From positions 7,688,001-7,752,000 of the forward strand of contig NZ_CP071872.1 of assembly GCF_022647665.1 (NCBI RefSeq): DNA of 64,000 nt. Direction: 5' to 3'. The notes beneath the pieces were generated by a model that had not been told where the DNA came from, did no database searches, and saw nothing but the letters and a program-made list of their open reading frames with translations. Shown piece by piece: positions 27,504-35,682 of this stretch (its first letter is position 1; every line of letters begins with the position of its first letter). The DNA is from Streptomyces formicae. Its GTDB lineage: Bacteria > Actinomycetota > Actinomycetes > Streptomycetales > Streptomycetaceae. The position numbers were made by a program, and so were the translations under genes.

Positions 27504-27913
27504 GGCTGTCTCCGCTCTCTTCTCGGTCCCTGGCCAACGGTCCCTGTTACCGGTGTACCGCTGAACGCCCAACGGTGCGGCCCGAAGGTATCGCGTCCTG
27601 CGTGCGTCCCGGCGCGCCGTCCCGCGCAGTGGGTCGGCCGCTGCTTCCCACCAGGGGCGAAGGGGGCCCACCACCGGGTGGTACCCGGCGACGATGCCCG
27701 GGGCGGGGCGCCGTGGAGAGTCGGCCCCGCGGGAGGCGGCGGCGAACAGCCAGCACCAACAGGTCGGACCCTGGACGCTGCGGCTTCCGGAGCCGAGCCC
27801 GGAGAGGTCTGGACGCCGCGGCTTCCGAGGAGCCGAGCCCGGAGGGGTCACGGGGAGCCCGGGGCGGGCCCGGGCCACCAGGGGGGTTCCGGAAGGCGAA
27901 GGCCTCCGGTGCT
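27504..27913. other. gene-free region with a duplicated dispersed repeat
   Basis: 410 bases between two genes on the same strand. The region nearest 27503 should hold the promoter of the ATPase gene. The middle contains two copies of a 38-40 bp unit at 27771-27848. I see no gene or RNA. Confidence 0.6.
27771..27848. repeat. two tandem copies of a ~39-bp repeat
   Basis: Copies at 27771-27808 and 27809-27848, sharing GACGCYGCGGCTTCCG and GAGCCGAGCCCGGAG. A related copy in inverse orientation is found at 44921-44957, so this is a dispersed genomic element. Confidence 0.75.
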
Positions 27914-28831
27914 CTACGAGTGGCCGAGGTCGTCCGGGGACGCCGCGTCCGCGTGGTCCGGGACCGAGCCGCTGTCCGGGGCCGGGCGGAGGGGGAATTC
28001 GTCCGGGCGCATCGAGTCGAGTACCGGCGGCGCCGGGCGCGGGGGCTTCGGCATGACGGCCGCCTCGGAGTGACCCCCGCAGCCGTACGACAGGGACACG
28101 ACGCGCCCGTCCGCCGGTGAGAACTCGTTGGCGCAGACCCCGAACGCCTGTTTGAGCGACCCCGGCAGCGGCATCAGGAACGCGCAGGACACGCAGGTCG
28201 CCGGCGCCGCCTGCGCCATCGGGGTCTTCGCGCCGTACGCCTCTTCCCAGCGGTCGGCGGCGACGTGCAGCCCGTACCGGGACAGCACCCGCGCCCGCCG
28301 CATCCCCAGCTCCTCCGCGACCGACGCGATCGCGCCGCGCGAGGGCGCCCGGGACACGATCTCCGCGTCCTCCGCGTCGACCCGGTCGGCCATCTCGTCC
28401 GAGACGGGGGAGTTCGGCGGGGGCGTGTCCTCACCCGAGTAGCCGGGCTCCAGGCGCAGGTCGTCCGCCTCGGTCGGGAGCAGATCACCGGGCCCGAGGT
28501 CGCCCGGCCGCAGCCGCTCGCTCCACGGCACCCACTCGGGGGCCAGCAGCGCGTCGGGCCCCGGCAGCAGGACGGTCTCGTCGAGGGTGACCACCTTCGC
28601 GCGGGACGCCCGCGCGACCGTCACCGCCCAGCGCCAGCCGCGGTACCCCGGCTCCTTGCACTCGAAGAGGTGCGTGACCACCCGGTCGCCCTCGGACACG
28701 ACGTCCACGTGCTCGCCCACCACGCCTGGCGCGGCGGTCTCCTCGGCGGCCGCGCGCGCGAGGCCCACCGCCTCGGCGCACAGACGATCCGGGGTACGCG
28801 GGGTACGGCTTCGCGTCGTCGCAGCACTCAC
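27914..28831 (-). CDS. DUF3027 protein
   Basis: 305 residues. Matches the actinobacterial DUF3027 family: an N-terminal domain including FECKEPGYRGWRWAVTV and LLPGPDALLAPEWVPWSERL, then a central helical region (RRARVLSRYGLHVAADRW) and a Cys/His cluster (CVSCAF, GVCANEFSPADGRVV, YGCGGHSE) that may bind a metal ion. The Pro-rich tail is variable. Function unknown; cytoplasmic. I start at GTG 28831 (GAGAAGCGAGA upstream) over a GTG ten codons earlier. It is divergent from the MFS gene at 29115. Confidence 0.85.
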   Translation of the reverse strand: MSAATTRSRTPRTPDRLCAEAVGLARAAAEETAAPGVVGEHVDVVSEGDRVVTHLFECKEPGYRGWRWAVTVARASRAKVVTLDETVLLPGPDALLAPEWVPWSERLRPGDLGPGDLLPTEADDLRLEPGYSGEDTPPPNSPVSDEMADRVDAEDAEIVSRAPSRGAIASVAEELGMRRARVLSRYGLHVAADRWEEAYGAKTPMAQAAPATCVSCAFLMPLPGSLKQAFGVCANEFSPADGRVVSLSYGCGGHSEAAVMPKPPRPAPPVLDSMRPDEFPLRPAPDSGSVPDHADAASPDDLGHS

Positions 28832-29114
28832 AGGTCTCGCTTCTCTCCTACGCCGTCTCACGGGTGCACGCCGGCCGATGAGCGATGTACGGGCGGCGGG
28901 CGGAGCGGACCAGAGGGCCGCATCGACGTCCGCGCCCGGGCAATCGGTCCCGTGCGCACCTATCTGTCACCCATTCTGCGGGATGACGAAGAGGCGCGCG
29001 GCCGAGAACTACCGCCGGTGGCGCGCTACGCACGCTACCCCCTCCGTGGCGCCCCGCCCACCTGCCCGTCCGAATCCCGGTTCGGGTCGAAGGCGCGTAG
29101 GGCACTATGACGTC

Positions 29115-30509
29115 GTGACAGCCGCGCGGTCGTCCCCTGCCGCCGGGCCGCTGAGCAGGGCTGCCGGGCCGCTGCGCAGGGCCGCCCGGTCGGTCGGCCG
29201 TGTCCTGCACCGGCCGTTCACCGGCACGGCGAAGGGCATCCGCCGCGCCACCCACGCCCACGGCGCGGGCGAATCCGGACTCGGCAAACTGATCGAACTC
29301 CACGCCGTCAACGGCGCAGGCGACGTCATGATCACCGTCGCCCTCGCCTCCACGGTCTTCTTCTCCGTCCCCACCGACGAGGCCCGCGGCCGGGTCGCGC
29401 TCTATCTCGCGATCACGATGGCGCCGTTCACTCTTCTCGCCCCCGTCATCGGCCCGCTGCTCGACCACATCCCGCACGGCCGGCGCGCCGCGATGGCCGG
29501 CGCGATGACGACCCGCGCGGTGCTTGCGCTCATGATGTCGGGCGCGGTCGCGACGGGCGGCATCGAGCTGTATCCGGCCGCGCTCGGCGTGCTCGTGTGC
29601 TCGAAGGCGTACGGCGTGATCCGCAGCGCGGTCGTGCCGCGGCTGCTCCCCCCGCGCTTCGCCCTCGTGAAGGCCAACTCGCGGGTCACGCTCGCCGGTC
29701 TGGTCGCGACCGGGATCGCCGCGCCGGTGGGCGCCGGGCTCCAGCGGATCGGCCCCGAGTGGCCGCTGTACGGGGCGTGCGCGATCTTCGCCGCGGGGAC
29801 GGTCCTGGCGCTGAGCCTGCCGCACAAGGTCGACTCGGCCAAGGGCGAGCACAAGGCCCGCATGCTGACCCACGGCGAGCGCAAGCCCAGCCTGCGCACG
29901 GTCGGCCCCTCGGTCCTGCACGGCCTCCAGGCGAACATGGCCCACCGCATGCTCTCCGGGTTCCTGATCTTCTTCCTGGCGTTCCTGCTGCGGGTGCATC
30001 CGCTGGCCGGGCAGAGCGCGGCGGTGTCGCTGGTCATGGTCGGTGTGGCGGCGGGTGTCGGGAACGCCTGCGGTACGGCGATCGGGGCATGGGTGCGCAA
30101 CCGGCCCCCGGAAGTGATCGTCGCCACGGGGGTGTCGCTCGCGCTGTCGGCCGCGGTTCTGGCGGCCGTGTTCTTCAGCCCGTTCATGGTGGCGGTGCTG
30201 GGCGGGGTCGCGGGCCTGTCGCAGGCGCTGTCGAAGCTGTCGCTGGACGCGATGATCCAGCGGGACGTCCCGGAGTCCGTACGGACGTCGGCGTTCGCCC
30301 GTTCGGAGACGCTGCTCCAGATGTCGTGGGTGGTGGGCGGCGCGATCGGGATCGCGCTGCCGCTGAACGGCACCCTCGGCATGTCGGTGGCCACCGCCAT
30401 CCTCGCGACGGGCGCGGCTCTGTCGCTGCGCGGCCTGCTGGTGGCCTCCCGGCGCAGCACACCGCTGTCCTCAGCGCCCCCGGTGCACACCGCGCCACGG
30501 GTGCGGTGA
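29115..30509 (+). CDS. MFS transporter, substrate unknown
   Basis: 464 residues. An unusual basic/Ala-rich leader of ~60 residues precedes about ten to twelve membrane helices, beginning near GAGDVMITVALASTVFF. The MFS motif-A region reads GPLLDHIPHGRRAAMAG; the central loop is charged (HKVDSAKGEHKARMLTHGER). The charged LLDxxxxGRR motif is retained, so transport activity is likely. Direction and substrate cannot be inferred. GTG 29115 is chosen as the first start after the divergent promoter region; alternative GTG codons exist. It may be co-transcribed with the lipoprotein gene 97 bases downstream. Confidence 0.8.
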   Translation: MTAARSSPAAGPLSRAAGPLRRAARSVGRVLHRPFTGTAKGIRRATHAHGAGESGLGKLIELHAVNGAGDVMITVALASTVFFSVPTDEARGRVALYLAITMAPFTLLAPVIGPLLDHIPHGRRAAMAGAMTTRAVLALMMSGAVATGGIELYPAALGVLVCSKAYGVIRSAVVPRLLPPRFALVKANSRVTLAGLVATGIAAPVGAGLQRIGPEWPLYGACAIFAAGTVLALSLPHKVDSAKGEHKARMLTHGERKPSLRTVGPSVLHGLQANMAHRMLSGFLIFFLAFLLRVHPLAGQSAAVSLVMVGVAAGVGNACGTAIGAWVRNRPPEVIVATGVSLALSAAVLAAVFFSPFMVAVLGGVAGLSQALSKLSLDAMIQRDVPESVRTSAFARSETLLQMSWVVGGAIGIALPLNGTLGMSVATAILATGAALSLRGLLVASRRSTPLSSAPPVHTAPRVR

Positions 30510-30606
30510 CCTCGACGGGCGGACCCCGGGGGCGCGAGGCGTGAGGGTGTGCGCCACGCCGCACCCCCACGATGCGGGACACCGAGGGCCCGATAGCCTT
30601 CGGACC

Positions 30607-31107
30607 ATGACCGTTGCCTCGCGGCGGAGCCGCACAATGATTCAGCTCACCGGCAAGCGCCGCCGGGCCGCCGCCGCCCTCGGTGCCGTCTCGGCCGGCC
30701 TCCTCGTACTCTCCGGCTGCGACAAGCCGACGCCGCTCGCGACCGTGACGGTCGGGACGGAGTCGGTCGACACCGAGGCGGCCTGTTACAACGACGGCAA
30801 GGCCATCAAGGAATCGCTGATCCAGGGCTGCCTCAACAAGAAGACCGGGCCGACCATCGAGGTCTCCGCGGACGACAAGGTCCGCTTCGGTGTCGAGCCG
30901 GAGGTCGCCGAGAACGGCTGGACGCTCTTCATCGGCGGGCAGCAGGCCGAGCCGGAGCCGTACCACAAGACGTACCGGTCGATCCCGGGCAGCGCCTTCT
31001 TCTCCACCGCGATGGGCGAGGCGACCAGCACCGCGCAGGTCAGCGTCGTGGAGACCACCGGCAAGAAGCTGACCGGCATCTGGCACTTCACGCTCAAGAA
31101 GTCCTGA
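30607..31107 (+). CDS. DUF2771 lipoprotein
   Basis: 166 residues. A basic n-region and a hydrophobic stretch end in the lipobox LVLSGC, so the mature protein should be lipid-anchored on the outer face of the membrane. The rest matches DUF2771 (VRFGVEPEVAENGWTLFI, then FFSTAMGEATSTAQVSVVE). Function unknown. The start could be ATG 30607 or ATG 30637; the second gives a tighter signal peptide, the first precedes two Arg clusters. It lies between an MFS gene and mqnB, as in other streptomycetes. Confidence 0.83.
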   Translation: MTVASRRSRTMIQLTGKRRRAAAALGAVSAGLLVLSGCDKPTPLATVTVGTESVDTEAACYNDGKAIKESLIQGCLNKKTGPTIEVSADDKVRFGVEPEVAENGWTLFIGGQQAEPEPYHKTYRSIPGSAFFSTAMGEATSTAQVSVVETTGKKLTGIWHFTLKKS

Positions 31108-31133
31108 GCGGCCGCGGCCGGCCGTTCCCCAGC

Positions 31134-31952
31134 ATGCGCGTACTCGTCGTGACCGCGGTCCCCGCGGAGGCGGACTCCGTCTCGGCGGGCCTCGCCGTCG
31201 CTCTGCCCGGCGCCGCGGCCACCACGGTCGCCCTGCCCGGCGGTCGCACGCTGCGCCGGCGCACGGGCGCGGGCGCGACCGTGGACGTCCTGTCCGCGGG
31301 CGTGGGCCCGGCGGCCGCGGCGGCGGGTACGGCGGCGGCGCTGACGGCGGCGGCGTACGAGACGGCCGGGGCGGGGGCCGGGGCGCACGAGACGGCCGGG
31401 GCGGGGGCCGGGGCGTACGAGACGGCCGGGGCGGGGGCCGGGGGCGCCGTGTATGACCTCGTCGTGTCCGCCGGTATCGGGGGCGGCTTCCCGCACGCCG
31501 CTCCGCTCGGCGCGCTCGTCGTCGCGGACGCGATCGTCGCCGCCGACCTGGGTGCCGGTACCTCCGACGGCTTCCTCACCGTCGACGAACTCGGCTTCGG
31601 GCGCTCGGCGCACACCCCGTCACCGCTCTCGGCGCGGATCGCCAAGGCCGTCGGCGCCGCTCACGGGCCCGTGCTCACCGTCTCCACCGTCACCGGCACC
31701 GCCGCCCGCACCGACGAGCTGATGCGGCGTCACCCCCGGGCCGCCGCCGAGGCGATGGAGGGCTTCGGGGTCGCGGAGGCGGCCGCGGCGCACAGCGTGC
31801 CTGTCGCCGAGATCCGGGCCGTGTCGAATGCCGTCGGCCCCCGCGACCGGGCCGCGTGGCGGATCGGCGACGCCCTGGAGGCGCTGCGCCGCGCGTTCGA
31901 GCAGCTCGGCCCCGTGTTCGAGGGGCCTGTGCCCAAGGAGGGGGCCCGATGA
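31134..31952 (+). CDS. mqnB: futalosine hydrolase
   Basis: 272 residues of the nucleoside-phosphorylase fold. It hydrolyses futalosine to dehypoxanthine futalosine in the alternative menaquinone pathway. Motifs: MRVLVVTAVPAEADSVSAGL, SAGIGGGFPHAAPLGALVVA and AEAMEGFGVAEAA with the catalytic Glu. A 30-residue Ala/Gly insert made of three 10-residue repeats (AYETAGAGAG) sits between the third strand and the SAGIGG motif, where shorter homologues have a loop. Its stop overlaps the mqnD start (ATGA), so the two are translationally coupled. Confidence 0.93.
   Translation: MRVLVVTAVPAEADSVSAGLAVALPGAAATTVALPGGRTLRRRTGAGATVDVLSAGVGPAAAAAGTAAALTAAAYETAGAGAGAHETAGAGAGAYETAGAGAGGAVYDLVVSAGIGGGFPHAAPLGALVVADAIVAADLGAGTSDGFLTVDELGFGRSAHTPSPLSARIAKAVGAAHGPVLTVSTVTGTAARTDELMRRHPRAAAEAMEGFGVAEAAAAHSVPVAEIRAVSNAVGPRDRAAWRIGDALEALRRAFEQLGPVFEGPVPKEGAR
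31353..31442. repeat. 30-bp in-frame tandem repeat, three copies
   Basis: Units at 31353-31382, 31383-31412 and 31413-31442 differ by one base (GCGTAC/GCGCAC) and encode Ala-Tyr/His-Glu-Thr-Ala-Gly-Ala-Gly-Ala-Gly in mqnB. Confidence 0.95.
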
Positions 31953-32794
31953 CCACCATCAAGATCGCTTACTCGCCCTGCCCGAACGACACGTTCGTCT
32001 TCGACGCGTGGGCGCACGGCCGGGTCCCGGGCGCGCCCCGCCTCGACGTGACCTTCGCCGACATCGACATCACCAACGGGATGGCCGAGCGCGGCGAGTT
32101 CGACGTCCTGAAGGTGTCGTACGCCGTCCTGCCGTACGTCCTCGACGAGTACGCCCTGCTGCCGTGCGGCGGGGCGCTCGGCCGGGGCTGCGGCCCGCTC
32201 GTCCTGACCCGCGAACCGGGCCTCGACCTCAGCGGCATGACGGTCGCCGTGCCGAGCGAGAAGTCGACGGCGTACCTCCTCTTCCGCCTCTGGGCGGCGG
32301 ACGTGATTCCGGACGGCGTCGGCCGGATCGTCGTCCTCCCGTTCCACGAGATCATGCCGGCGGTACGGGACGGGAAGGTGGACGCCGGACTCGTCATCCA
32401 CGAGGCGCGGTTCACCTACCAGAACTACGGGCTGCACTGCCTCGCCGACATGGGCGAGCACTGGGAGTCGACCACGGGCCTGCCGATCCCGCTGGGCGCG
32501 ATCATCGCCAAGCGCTCGCTGGGCGACGAGACGCTGAAGCTGCTGGCCGAATCGGCTCGCACGTCCGTACGCATGGCCTGGGACGACCCGGCCGCGTCGC
32601 GTCCCTACGTGCTCGAACACGCCCAGGAAATGGATCCGGCCGTGGCCGACCAGCACATCGGGCTCTACGTCAACGAGTTCACGGCCGACCTCGGGGAGGA
32701 CGGCTACGCGGCGGTGCGCGGGCTGCTCACACGCGCCGCGGCCGAGGGGCTGGTGCCGCCCCTCGGCCGGGATGCGCTGACGTTCGGCGTCTGA
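31949..32794 (+). CDS. mqnD: 1,4-dihydroxy-6-naphthoate synthase
   Basis: 281 residues, periplasmic-binding-protein fold. The enzyme converts cyclic de-hypoxanthine futalosine to 1,4-dihydroxy-6-naphthoate, the last dedicated step before prenylation in the futalosine route. Motifs: IKIAYSPCPNDTFVFDAWAH at the start, DVLKVSYAVLPYVLDEY, and VIHEARFTYQNYGLHCLADM with the catalytic His. ATG 31949 overlaps the mqnB stop by four bases and has AAGGAGGGG upstream. Confidence 0.95.
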   Translation: MTTIKIAYSPCPNDTFVFDAWAHGRVPGAPRLDVTFADIDITNGMAERGEFDVLKVSYAVLPYVLDEYALLPCGGALGRGCGPLVLTREPGLDLSGMTVAVPSEKSTAYLLFRLWAADVIPDGVGRIVVLPFHEIMPAVRDGKVDAGLVIHEARFTYQNYGLHCLADMGEHWESTTGLPIPLGAIIAKRSLGDETLKLLAESARTSVRMAWDDPAASRPYVLEHAQEMDPAVADQHIGLYVNEFTADLGEDGYAAVRGLLTRAAAEGLVPPLGRDALTFGV

Positions 32795-32841
32795 CCTGCT
32801 CGCGTCTGACCCTGCTCGCGTCTGGCCCTGCTCGACAGACC

Positions 32842-33225
32842 TCAGACGTCGAGCTGGTCGGCGACCGCGCGCAGCAGGCCCGCGATCTTCGCGCCGTGGG
32901 CCTTGTCGGGGTAACGGCCGCGCTCCAGCTGGGGTGTGATGTTCTCCAGGAGCGTCGTCAGGTCCTGCACGATCGACGCGAGCTCGTCCGGCTTGCGGCG
33001 CTGCGCGGCGGCGACGGAGGGGGTCGGGTCCAGGACCGTCACCGAGAGCGCCTGGTCGCCGCGCTGGCCCGCGACGACACCGAATTCGACCCGCTGTCCT
33101 GGCTTGAGGCTGTCGACTCCGTCAGGAAGCACCGACGAGTGGACGAAGACGTCGCCGCCGTCGTCGCGGGAGAGAAAGCCGAAGCCCTTCTCGCTGTTGA
33201 ACCACTTGACCTTGCCGGTAGGCAC
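32842..33225 (-). CDS. cold-shock-domain protein with C-terminal extension
   Basis: 127 residues. Residues 1-65 are a cold-shock domain with RNP1 (KGFGFLSR) and RNP2 (DVFVHSS) nucleic-acid-binding motifs; it starts VPTGKVKWFNSEKG. A further 60 residues (LASIVQDLTTLLENITPQLE) are helical and shared by a two-domain class of streptomycete Csp proteins. Role: RNA or ssDNA binding. GTG 33225 is chosen because it begins the domain; an upstream ATG would add an unconserved tail through short TGCGGGAAC repeats (33255-33300). Confidence 0.88.
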   Translation of the reverse strand: MPTGKVKWFNSEKGFGFLSRDDGGDVFVHSSVLPDGVDSLKPGQRVEFGVVAGQRGDQALSVTVLDPTPSVAAAQRRKPDELASIVQDLTTLLENITPQLERGRYPDKAHGAKIAGLLRAVADQLDV

Positions 33226-33420
33226 GTCTGTCCTCGTCCTCGTACTCGTCGGGAATTGCGTAACTGCGGGAACTGCGGGAACTGCCGGAACTGCGGAAAA
33301 ACCAGTCTGTATAGCACTGCAGCGGGTCACCCGACCCGCCACCACACAAGGCTAATGGTCCGGAGGCCACTGACAAGACGTCCCCCGTGGAACCTGTGCG
33401 CTGGGAACTACCCTGGTCGG

Positions 33421-33705
33421 GTGACTCACGAAACCCAAGCGAATTCCGCGGCGGCCGAAAACGGTCCCGGCAGCCCCGGCGACGGCCTCGTACGTGTCGG
33501 CGGGATCGTCTTCATCGTCGGCACGGTGGCCACGCTGGTGACGGTGGCCCCCCTGTTCCTCGGCACGGAGCCGTTCCCACCGGTCGCGTACGCCGTGTGC
33601 ATGCTGATGGGCGTCGGGTTCCTGATCGCGGGCGCGGGGGTGCTGCGCTCGATCGCCGCGCAGCGCCGTCAGGCGCGCTCCTCCTCCGCCTCGGCCTCCG
33701 CCTAG
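33421..33705 (+). CDS. small two-helix membrane protein
   Basis: 94 residues. A polar head (VTHETQANSAAAENG) is followed by two membrane helices (RVGGIVFIVGTVATLVTVAP and VAYAVCMLMGVGFLIAGAGV), then a basic, Ser-rich tail. I do not recognise the family; similar small proteins occur in this position in related genomes. GTG 33421 follows GGTCGG only weakly as ribosome site. Its stop overlaps the stop of the converging HAD gene by three to four bases. Confidence 0.72.
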   Translation: MTHETQANSAAAENGPGSPGDGLVRVGGIVFIVGTVATLVTVAPLFLGTEPFPPVAYAVCMLMGVGFLIAGAGVLRSIAAQRRQARSSSASASA

Positions 33706-34397
33706 GACGCGCCGGCGGGCGACGAGTCTGCGGGGGACAGGTCTGCGGGGGCCGCGTCGGAGTAGGCCGCGAGCCACTCGGGGAAGGCCGTGAGGTCCGG
33801 CAGGACCACGTCCGCCCCCGCCTCTCGCAGCTCGCCCTCCGCGCACGGCCCGGTCGGTACGGCGACGGACAGCGCCCCGGCGGTACGCGCCCCGCGCACG
33901 TCGCCGGTGTGGTCCCCGACGTACACCCGCGCCCCGTGCTCACGCAGCGCCTCCGCCTTGGCCTCGGCCCACAGCCAGCCGACGACGGCGTCCGGCTCGA
34001 TGCCGAGGTGGTCGAGGTGCAGCCTGGCGTTCGGCTCGTGCTTGGCGGTGACGACGATCGCCCGCCCGCCGAGCGCCTGGACGGCCGCCACGGCCTCATG
34101 GGCGCCGGGCATCGCGAGGGTCCGGGCGATCGCGTGCGCGGGGTAGATCTCCCGGTAGCGGTCGCCCATCTCCTGGATCCGGTGGTCGGGGAACCAGTGC
34201 GCGAGCTCCTGCTCCAGGGGCGGCCCGAGCCGGGTGACGGCGAGGTCGGCGTCGATGTGGACACCCGTCTCGGCGGAGAGAGCGCGGTAGGCGGCGTGGA
34301 TGCCGGGGCGGGAGTCGATCAGGGTCATGTCGAGGTCGAAGCCGACGGTCAGGGGGCGGGGGCGGGGTACCGGAGCCGTGGGAGCCATGGAAGCCAT
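33702..34397 (-). CDS. HAD-superfamily hydrolase
   Basis: 231 residues. HAD motif I is GFDLDMTLIDSR (nucleophile and acid Asp). Motif II lies in AIVVTAKHE. The conserved Lys of motif III and the acidic pair of motif IV are in VYVGDHTGDVRGARTAG. The cap is helical (subclass IA, phosphoglycolate-phosphatase-like). The substrate is probably a small phosphate ester, not predictable. ATG 34397 is preferred; ATG 34388 is also possible. The frame is open for another ~770 codons upstream, but that is antisense of the helicase-accessory gene and not real coding. Confidence 0.88.
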   Translation of the reverse strand: MASMAPTAPVPRPRPLTVGFDLDMTLIDSRPGIHAAYRALSAETGVHIDADLAVTRLGPPLEQELAHWFPDHRIQEMGDRYREIYPAHAIARTLAMPGAHEAVAAVQALGGRAIVVTAKHEPNARLHLDHLGIEPDAVVGWLWAEAKAEALREHGARVYVGDHTGDVRGARTAGALSVAVPTGPCAEGELREAGADVVLPDLTAFPEWLAAYSDAAPADLSPADSSPAGAS

Positions 34398-34528
34398 TGT
34401 GCCGGTCGGGATTCGAGCACCCGGAGGGGGTCGATGCCCCCTACCGGCACTTCCGCCACTTACTGCACTTACGGCACTTACGGCACTTACGGTGCTGCTT
34501 CCGGCGCGGGAGCCTCCGGTGCTTCCGG

Positions 34529-35494
34529 CTACCTGCGGCGCGCGCGCCAGACCAGGTACAGCGCCGTCGCCACCGCCGCGCCCCGCACCACCCACGGCCA
34601 CGCCCCCGCGAGCGCGTCGCCCATCGCCTCGCCGCCGGTGGGGATCGGCTCGCCCCACTTGCCGTTGACCCGGCCCCAGAACCACACCCCGGTGCCCACC
34701 ACCACCGCGACCGGCAGGCCGAGGACACCCCACTTCGCCTCCGTACGGGACAGCGAGCGCGAGCCGTACGCCACGAGCCAGCCGAGGGCGAGCGCCAGCC
34801 AGGAACCGAGGACCGTGCCGACGGCCAGGAGTACGGCGGCGGTCAGCAGCACGGGGTTGCCGAGCCGGCCCGGCAGCAGACGGCGGCGCTCCGGAGCCTC
34901 CGCGTCGTCGTCCTCCGCCGTGTCGAACTCGTCCGGCTCGTCCGGCTCGTCCGGCTCGTCCGGCTCCTCCGTCTCCTCCGTCTCCTCGGTCTCGTCGTCC
35001 GTTTCCTTCCGCGGCGGCGGCCGCAGTATCTCCGCGACCTCCACCCCGCCGACGAACCCGCCGATGCCGTCGCCGCCCTCCCCCGGGCCCCCGGGTCCGA
35101 TCCGCCACCAGTCGGGTCCGCCGCCGGACGGGCCGAGCTCGTCCATCCCGGCCAGGTGCGGGGGCGAAGCGGCGGAGGAGCTCCGCTGCTCCGGCACCGA
35201 TGCGGACGGCACCGAGGGTGCGCGCCGCGCCGAAGCCGTGCCCGTGGGCGTGCCGCCTCCGCCGCCTCCGTCCGCCGCCGCGGTCACCACCTCGTCCGGC
35301 GTCCCCAGCCGCCCCAGGATGCGGCGCACCGCGGCAGGGTTGTCGGTGTCGTACTTCGCGCGCTGCCGGTCGATCTCGTTCCGCAGCGACGACACGAGCC
35401 GCATCCTGGTCCCGGAGGGCAGCTGGCGCTGCTGGGCCAGGTCGCCGACCCGGCTCAGATAGTCGAAGACAAGCTGGTCGCTCTCGATCCCCAC
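34529..35494 (-). CDS. HAAS-like regulatory membrane protein
   Basis: 321 residues. The N-terminal ~75 residues (DYLSRVGDLAQQ, then RLVSSLRNEIDRQRAKYD and RRILGRLGTPDEVVTAA) match the HAAS/DUF1700-like helical sensor domain. A long disordered, acidic region follows, including TEETEETEEPDEPDEPDEPD (about residues 170-190), then three to four membrane helices. HAAS proteins modulate signalling or sigma factors at the membrane; that role is inferred. GTG 35494 has GGAGGGG seven bases upstream. It is divergent from the helicase-accessory gene. Confidence 0.75.
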   Translation of the reverse strand: MGIESDQLVFDYLSRVGDLAQQRQLPSGTRMRLVSSLRNEIDRQRAKYDTDNPAAVRRILGRLGTPDEVVTAAADGGGGGGTPTGTASARRAPSVPSASVPEQRSSSAASPPHLAGMDELGPSGGGPDWWRIGPGGPGEGGDGIGGFVGGVEVAEILRPPPRKETDDETEETEETEEPDEPDEPDEPDEFDTAEDDDAEAPERRRLLPGRLGNPVLLTAAVLLAVGTVLGSWLALALGWLVAYGSRSLSRTEAKWGVLGLPVAVVVGTGVWFWGRVNGKWGEPIPTGGEAMGDALAGAWPWVVRGAAVATALYLVWRARRR

Positions 35495-35682
35495 CGTCGC
35501 CCCTCCACAGCGCGCCCTCGGCAACCCGCTGCCGGCGGGTGCCCTGACCCGACGTCAGGCTCCGTCCTGGTCCATCCTGCCGGGCTCGCGTGCCCGGCCT
35601 GATCGACCGGACGGAGCCTAGCGCGCGGGCAGGGGCTAACGTGGTCCGGATGGGGACCGGTGAGCTCGATCGGGAGGCACAC

